From CAZICM01 sp964537685 (lineage in GTDB: Bacteria > Myxococcota_A > Polyangia > Polyangiales > Polyangiaceae): a DNA stretch of 64,000 nucleotides. The stretch spans positions 62,001-126,000 of the forward strand of contig CAZICM010000010.1 in assembly GCA_964537685.1 (NCBI GenBank). The letters run 5' to 3'. Within the stretch, counting starts at the first letter, position 1, and each line of letters opens with the position of its first letter. This document shows, piece after piece, positions 61,288-64,000 of this stretch. Position numbers and translations under genes: made by a program. The notes under the pieces were generated by a model that was not told the DNA's origin, made no database searches, and saw nothing but the letters and a program-made list of their open reading frames with translations.

Positions 61288-61372
61288 CGTTTGAGGCTAG
61301 GGGACGAGGATTTGGGCGTGTCCGGAATTAGGGAATTGCAGTCTGCCCATCCTTTCGAATATCCTCATCTCC

Positions 61373-63022
61373 ATGGTCGCTCTGCTCACACCAGGCTCCC
61401 TTCTCGGCGCCTACGAAATCGACACCTGCATCCACGAAAACGCTGCGCTCCAACACTACGCGGCAAAGCATTTTTTCACAGGCAGCGATGCCATCGTTGT
61501 GGGCTTCAAACATCAAAGCGAGTTCTATCGAAAAGCACCCGACAAGCGCTTAAGCACCATCCTCAGCCTTCACGAAAAACCCATGAAACGAGCCGTTCCC
61601 CTGCTCGATGGTGGTGAATGGGAAAGCGTGGACTGGGCCGCCTACGCGCCTCCTCCAGACGATGCAACTTCGCTCTGCGATGTGCTGATGCAGCATGGAG
61701 CGCTTTCAGAACAATGCGCTGCCGCTCTTGTGCGCGACTTGTTGGAAAGCCTTCTTGCATCGGATCACGAGCATCTTTTGCTTCGCCCGAGTGTGCTCTT
61801 TCTGAATGCCGATCACGCGCTTGTGGCCGTCGCAGAACATGGCATCGCGGAGCTGTTTCCAGGCGCTCCCCTGCCCTTCGATCCTTGCATTGCGCCCGAA
61901 GCCAGAGGCAAACGCTTCGGCCCCGAAGCCGATATTTTTTCATGCGGCGTGATTCTCTATCAGGCCCTCACAGGCGTTGAGCCCTTTCAAGATGAAGGCG
62001 ATCATGTCGCGCGCGGCATCACCCAAGACATTCCTTCCATCACGCGGGAGCGTTCCGATCTAGAGCATGCCGAGGCTTTTGATCGGCTCATTTCCATGTT
62101 TACGCGAAAGCGTTTTGAAGACCGTCCAAGCATACTTCAAGCGTTGCAAGAAGCGCGTGCACTGGCGGCTCAAGTGAAGGCGCCTCCGGCGGCGCCCATC
62201 CCGCATTACGACGCGGTATTTACCGGAGACGAAGCGCTCACACATGCGCTGGATGCAGGCATTCCTCAAAGCGAACCGAGGCCCCGCGTAACGCCCTCCA
62301 AGCCATCAAAACCGGCTCCCGCGCCGCTTGCTTTGGTACCTGAGAGAAAGCCTACGGAACCCGAGGAAAGTCTTTGCGAAGACAAGGCTTCTGTTTCCGA
62401 AGAGACCGCCATGGACGCTGTTCAAAAAGCCATTGCGGCGCTTCAGCGGGCGGCGGAAGCCAGTGCTCAACAGAACGCGCTCGCTGCATCTGAAGTCCGC
62501 GCGGACGAGAGCCCAGAAGCCGCATCCACTCCATCTTCGCCGTCTTCCCCGCCTGCCGCGCCTCCCTCGCCTCCCTCGCCGGCCCCGAGCGAGCCCCAGC
62601 GTCCAAAGCGCTCCAAACGCTCAAACCATCCCGCGGCGCACGCCAACTCGGTGTTTGTTTCGGTATCCACATCCACGCAGCCCAAAACATCATGGATGCC
62701 GGCGCTCTTAGTCGCGCTCTTATTCATTCTCACTGGCTGGAACGCGCACGCTCCCTATCGAGCGGAACCAAGCGCTGAACCCACGCGAAAATCCGGCAAA
62801 ACAGACACTTCAACAGCTTCTATGTTGCCAACTCAGAGCAATTCCGCCCCCAAAGCTGATCCGCCCGAAAACAACGCCGCAACCCCAAAGCATCCGACGG
62901 ACACCATTTCGCCACCTCCAAAGCCCATTCCCGCCCCAAAGAACAGCTTTCAAAATGTTAAAGACTATGTGGACGAGGCTTACAATGCAGAAAAGCAGAA
63001 CGCAAAGGCAGACCGAAAATAA
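61373..63022 (+). CDS. Membrane-anchored pseudokinase (Ser/Thr kinase-like)
   Basis: A 549-residue protein with a kinase fold in residues about 8-265. The APE motif (APEARGKRFGPEADIFSCGV, 174-193) and the F-helix that follows are well kept, but the catalytic loop HRDLKPxN is replaced by HLLLRPSVLFL (134-144) and DFG by EHG (155-157), so no general base or metal ligand remains. It should bind partners or nucleotide without phosphorylating. A Pro/Ala/Ser-rich region with a helical segment (EETAMDAVQKAIAALQRAAE) joins it to one membrane helix (about 441-461), and a Pro-rich tail lies outside. Converges with the FecR gene, 8 bp apart, with no terminator between. The start at 61373 lacks a clear ribosome site. 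Confidence 0.82.
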   Translation: MVALLTPGSLLGAYEIDTCIHENAALQHYAAKHFFTGSDAIVVGFKHQSEFYRKAPDKRLSTILSLHEKPMKRAVPLLDGGEWESVDWAAYAPPPDDATSLCDVLMQHGALSEQCAAALVRDLLESLLASDHEHLLLRPSVLFLNADHALVAVAEHGIAELFPGAPLPFDPCIAPEARGKRFGPEADIFSCGVILYQALTGVEPFQDEGDHVARGITQDIPSITRERSDLEHAEAFDRLISMFTRKRFEDRPSILQALQEARALAAQVKAPPAAPIPHYDAVFTGDEALTHALDAGIPQSEPRPRVTPSKPSKPAPAPLALVPERKPTEPEESLCEDKASVSEETAMDAVQKAIAALQRAAEASAQQNALAASEVRADESPEAASTPSSPSSPPAAPPSPPSPAPSEPQRPKRSKRSNHPAAHANSVFVSVSTSTQPKTSWMPALLVALLFILTGWNAHAPYRAEPSAEPTRKSGKTDTSTASMLPTQSNSAPKADPPENNAATPKHPTDTISPPPKPIPAPKNSFQNVKDYVDEAYNAEKQNAKADRK

Positions 63023-63030
63023 GCTTTTCC

Positions 63031-64000
63031 CTATTTTTCCCCGGCCATCCTCTCCGCCTCCGGTCTTCGTAAAGCCCTGGGGAAAGCTCGCAGATATTCC
63101 CTGGCAATCGCCGCTGCCCCCGCCCGATCGCCTCGCCTGATACGCCCTTGCGCGCGCAAGAACATCGCATCTTCCGCTCGGCCATCCCGCGGAAAATCCC
63201 GAATAAACGCGGCAAACAATATATCCGCCCGCCCATAATCACCCGCTGAAAACGCGCCCATCGCCTCCGCAAATCTTGGCCCGGCTTGATCCTTCGGCGG
63301 CATAGAATTAGCACTCGCACTTGGCACCGGCAAAAACTCCGCCCGCCCCCCCGGCGCAGGGCCAGACGCAGAAGCATGCGGTGAAGAACTCGGTACATCC
63401 AACCTGGGATGGAGCACGGGGATTGCCTCGCTTGCCGCTGGTACAGCCGTTGCAATGGCCACTTCTGCACTCGGCGCGGCGCTTGGAGGTGCAATCACCT
63501 GTCCTGTCACCCTGGCCGGCCAACGCTCCCCAGCATGCAGTAGCCCCTCAAAAGAAGGCACTTGCAAGAGCACCGTCCCCTCAAATACCTCTACACTTTG
63601 GGTCTGCCCACCTCGCACATCCACCACAAAACGTGTGCCTTTTACCTCAATCGACCCATCTGGCAGCTCCACCAAAAACCTCGCCCCAGCCTTTACCCGA
63701 TCGACCTCAAATGAAGCTGCCCCCGAACGCAACACCACCCTTGACGCCGACTCGCTCTTCTCCACCGACCAAACGGCTTGACTCACATCCTGAATCTCAA
63801 AGGCAGGTGCATGATCACCAGAATTTCGATAGACTTGCACCCCTGCAATACCCGCCAACGCGGCACAAAACACGGCTGCAAACGAAAAAATCCTCCATCG
63901 CCCCAGCTTAGGCTTGGGCCCTGTCAGCTCCTCATTGGCTTTGCGCAAGAGCTCGCTCCTGGCCCGCCTCCTCGTGAGCTCCGTTCGTTCGGGCTCCTGA
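63031..64000 (-). CDS. FecR-domain protein with TPR-like tail (5' end outside window)
   Basis: At least 322 codons; the frame is open to base 64000, so the start lies beyond the window (a TTG at 63948 is inside the frame and probably not the start). A basic cytoplasmic region precedes one membrane helix (IFSFAAVFCAALAGIAGVQV). A FecR domain follows (VVLRSGAASFEVDRV, VELPDGSIEVKGTRFVVDVR, VEVFEGTVLLQVP), then a Pro/Ala/Ser-rich linker and a helical TPR-like end (FAEAMGAFSAGDYGRADILF). This arrangement is typical of myxobacterial anti-sigma/FecR regulators, in which the upstream part would be an RskA-like or zinc-finger anti-sigma domain encoded outside the window beside an ECF sigma factor. 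Confidence 0.82.
   Translation of the reverse strand, partial: QEPERTELTRRRARSELLRKANEELTGPKPKLGRWRIFSFAAVFCAALAGIAGVQVYRNSGDHAPAFEIQDVSQAVWSVEKSESASRVVLRSGAASFEVDRVKAGARFLVELPDGSIEVKGTRFVVDVRGGQTQSVEVFEGTVLLQVPSFEGLLHAGERWPARVTGQVIAPPSAAPSAEVAIATAVPAASEAIPVLHPRLDVPSSSPHASASGPAPGGRAEFLPVPSASANSMPPKDQAGPRFAEAMGAFSAGDYGRADILFAAFIRDFPRDGRAEDAMFLRAQGRIRRGDRAGAAAIAREYLRAFPRALRRPEAERMAGEK

Overview
The window looks like a draft or metagenome-assembled genome of a Myxococcota (deltaproteobacterial, Polyangia-like) bacterium. The reasons are a kelch/DUF4215/EGF surface protein with a MYXO-CTERM-like segment, TPR-PEGA outer-membrane proteins, Gly/Ser-rich lipoproteins, a kinase-like membrane protein, a FecR-type regulator, CHAT and caspase-like peptidases and a STAND-WD40 protein. 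A run of 100 N (11116-11215) shows that the sequence is a scaffold. I see no tRNA, rRNA, CRISPR array, phage module or complete insertion sequence.

Region 1 (1-5.1 kb): the start of proS on the minus strand, then a tight three-gene operon on the plus strand. It holds cyanophycinase, cyanophycin synthetase and an isoaspartyl peptidase, which together make, open and fully hydrolyse cyanophycin. A hairpin separates it from a convergent lipoprotein gene.

Region 2 (6.2-15 kb) is an accessory stretch: a Uma2-family gene with a heptad-repeat tail, two copies of a 269-bp intergenic repeat, and a mosaic array of three related genes. Two fragments of a nuclease-like gene and an assembly gap are interspersed in that array. 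A FIST-STAS sensory pair, an unknown protein and a small lipoprotein follow.

Region 3 (15-23.8 kb) holds metabolic and housekeeping-type genes: an MmeI-like adenine methyltransferase without its nuclease domain, coupled to an OPA-family transporter; a CrtI/PYROXD2-like oxidoreductase; a dimethylglycine/sarcosine dehydrogenase; and a hybrid-free histidine kinase.

Region 4 (24-49.7 kb) is the most unusual part. Eleven consecutive minus-strand genes encode a CHAT peptidase fused to a SIR2-like domain, an nSTAND NTPase with 14 WD40 repeats, a calcineurin-like phosphoesterase, a papain/NlpC-like enzyme with a peptidoglycan-binding domain, and two paralogous caspase/gingipain-like proteins with helix-turn-helix-like tails. 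The series continues with a TPR-PEGA-barrel protein, a ComEC-type metallo-beta-lactamase, a 1116-residue protein with possible membrane-inserting helices, a subtilase and a papain-like protein. A divergent gene encodes a lysozyme-like protein with the same peptidoglycan-binding tail. I read the region as a candidate NTPase-sensed, multi-protease conflict or programmed-death system; that function is inference.

Region 5 (49.7-64 kb): an unknown gene followed by a 15-unit 21-bp minisatellite, a small orphan protein, an AAA ATPase, and a 2271-residue kelch/EGF protein that appears to be two surface proteins fused in frame. After these come a frameshifted poly-Ser lipoprotein, a pseudokinase and a FecR-domain protein cut by the window edge.
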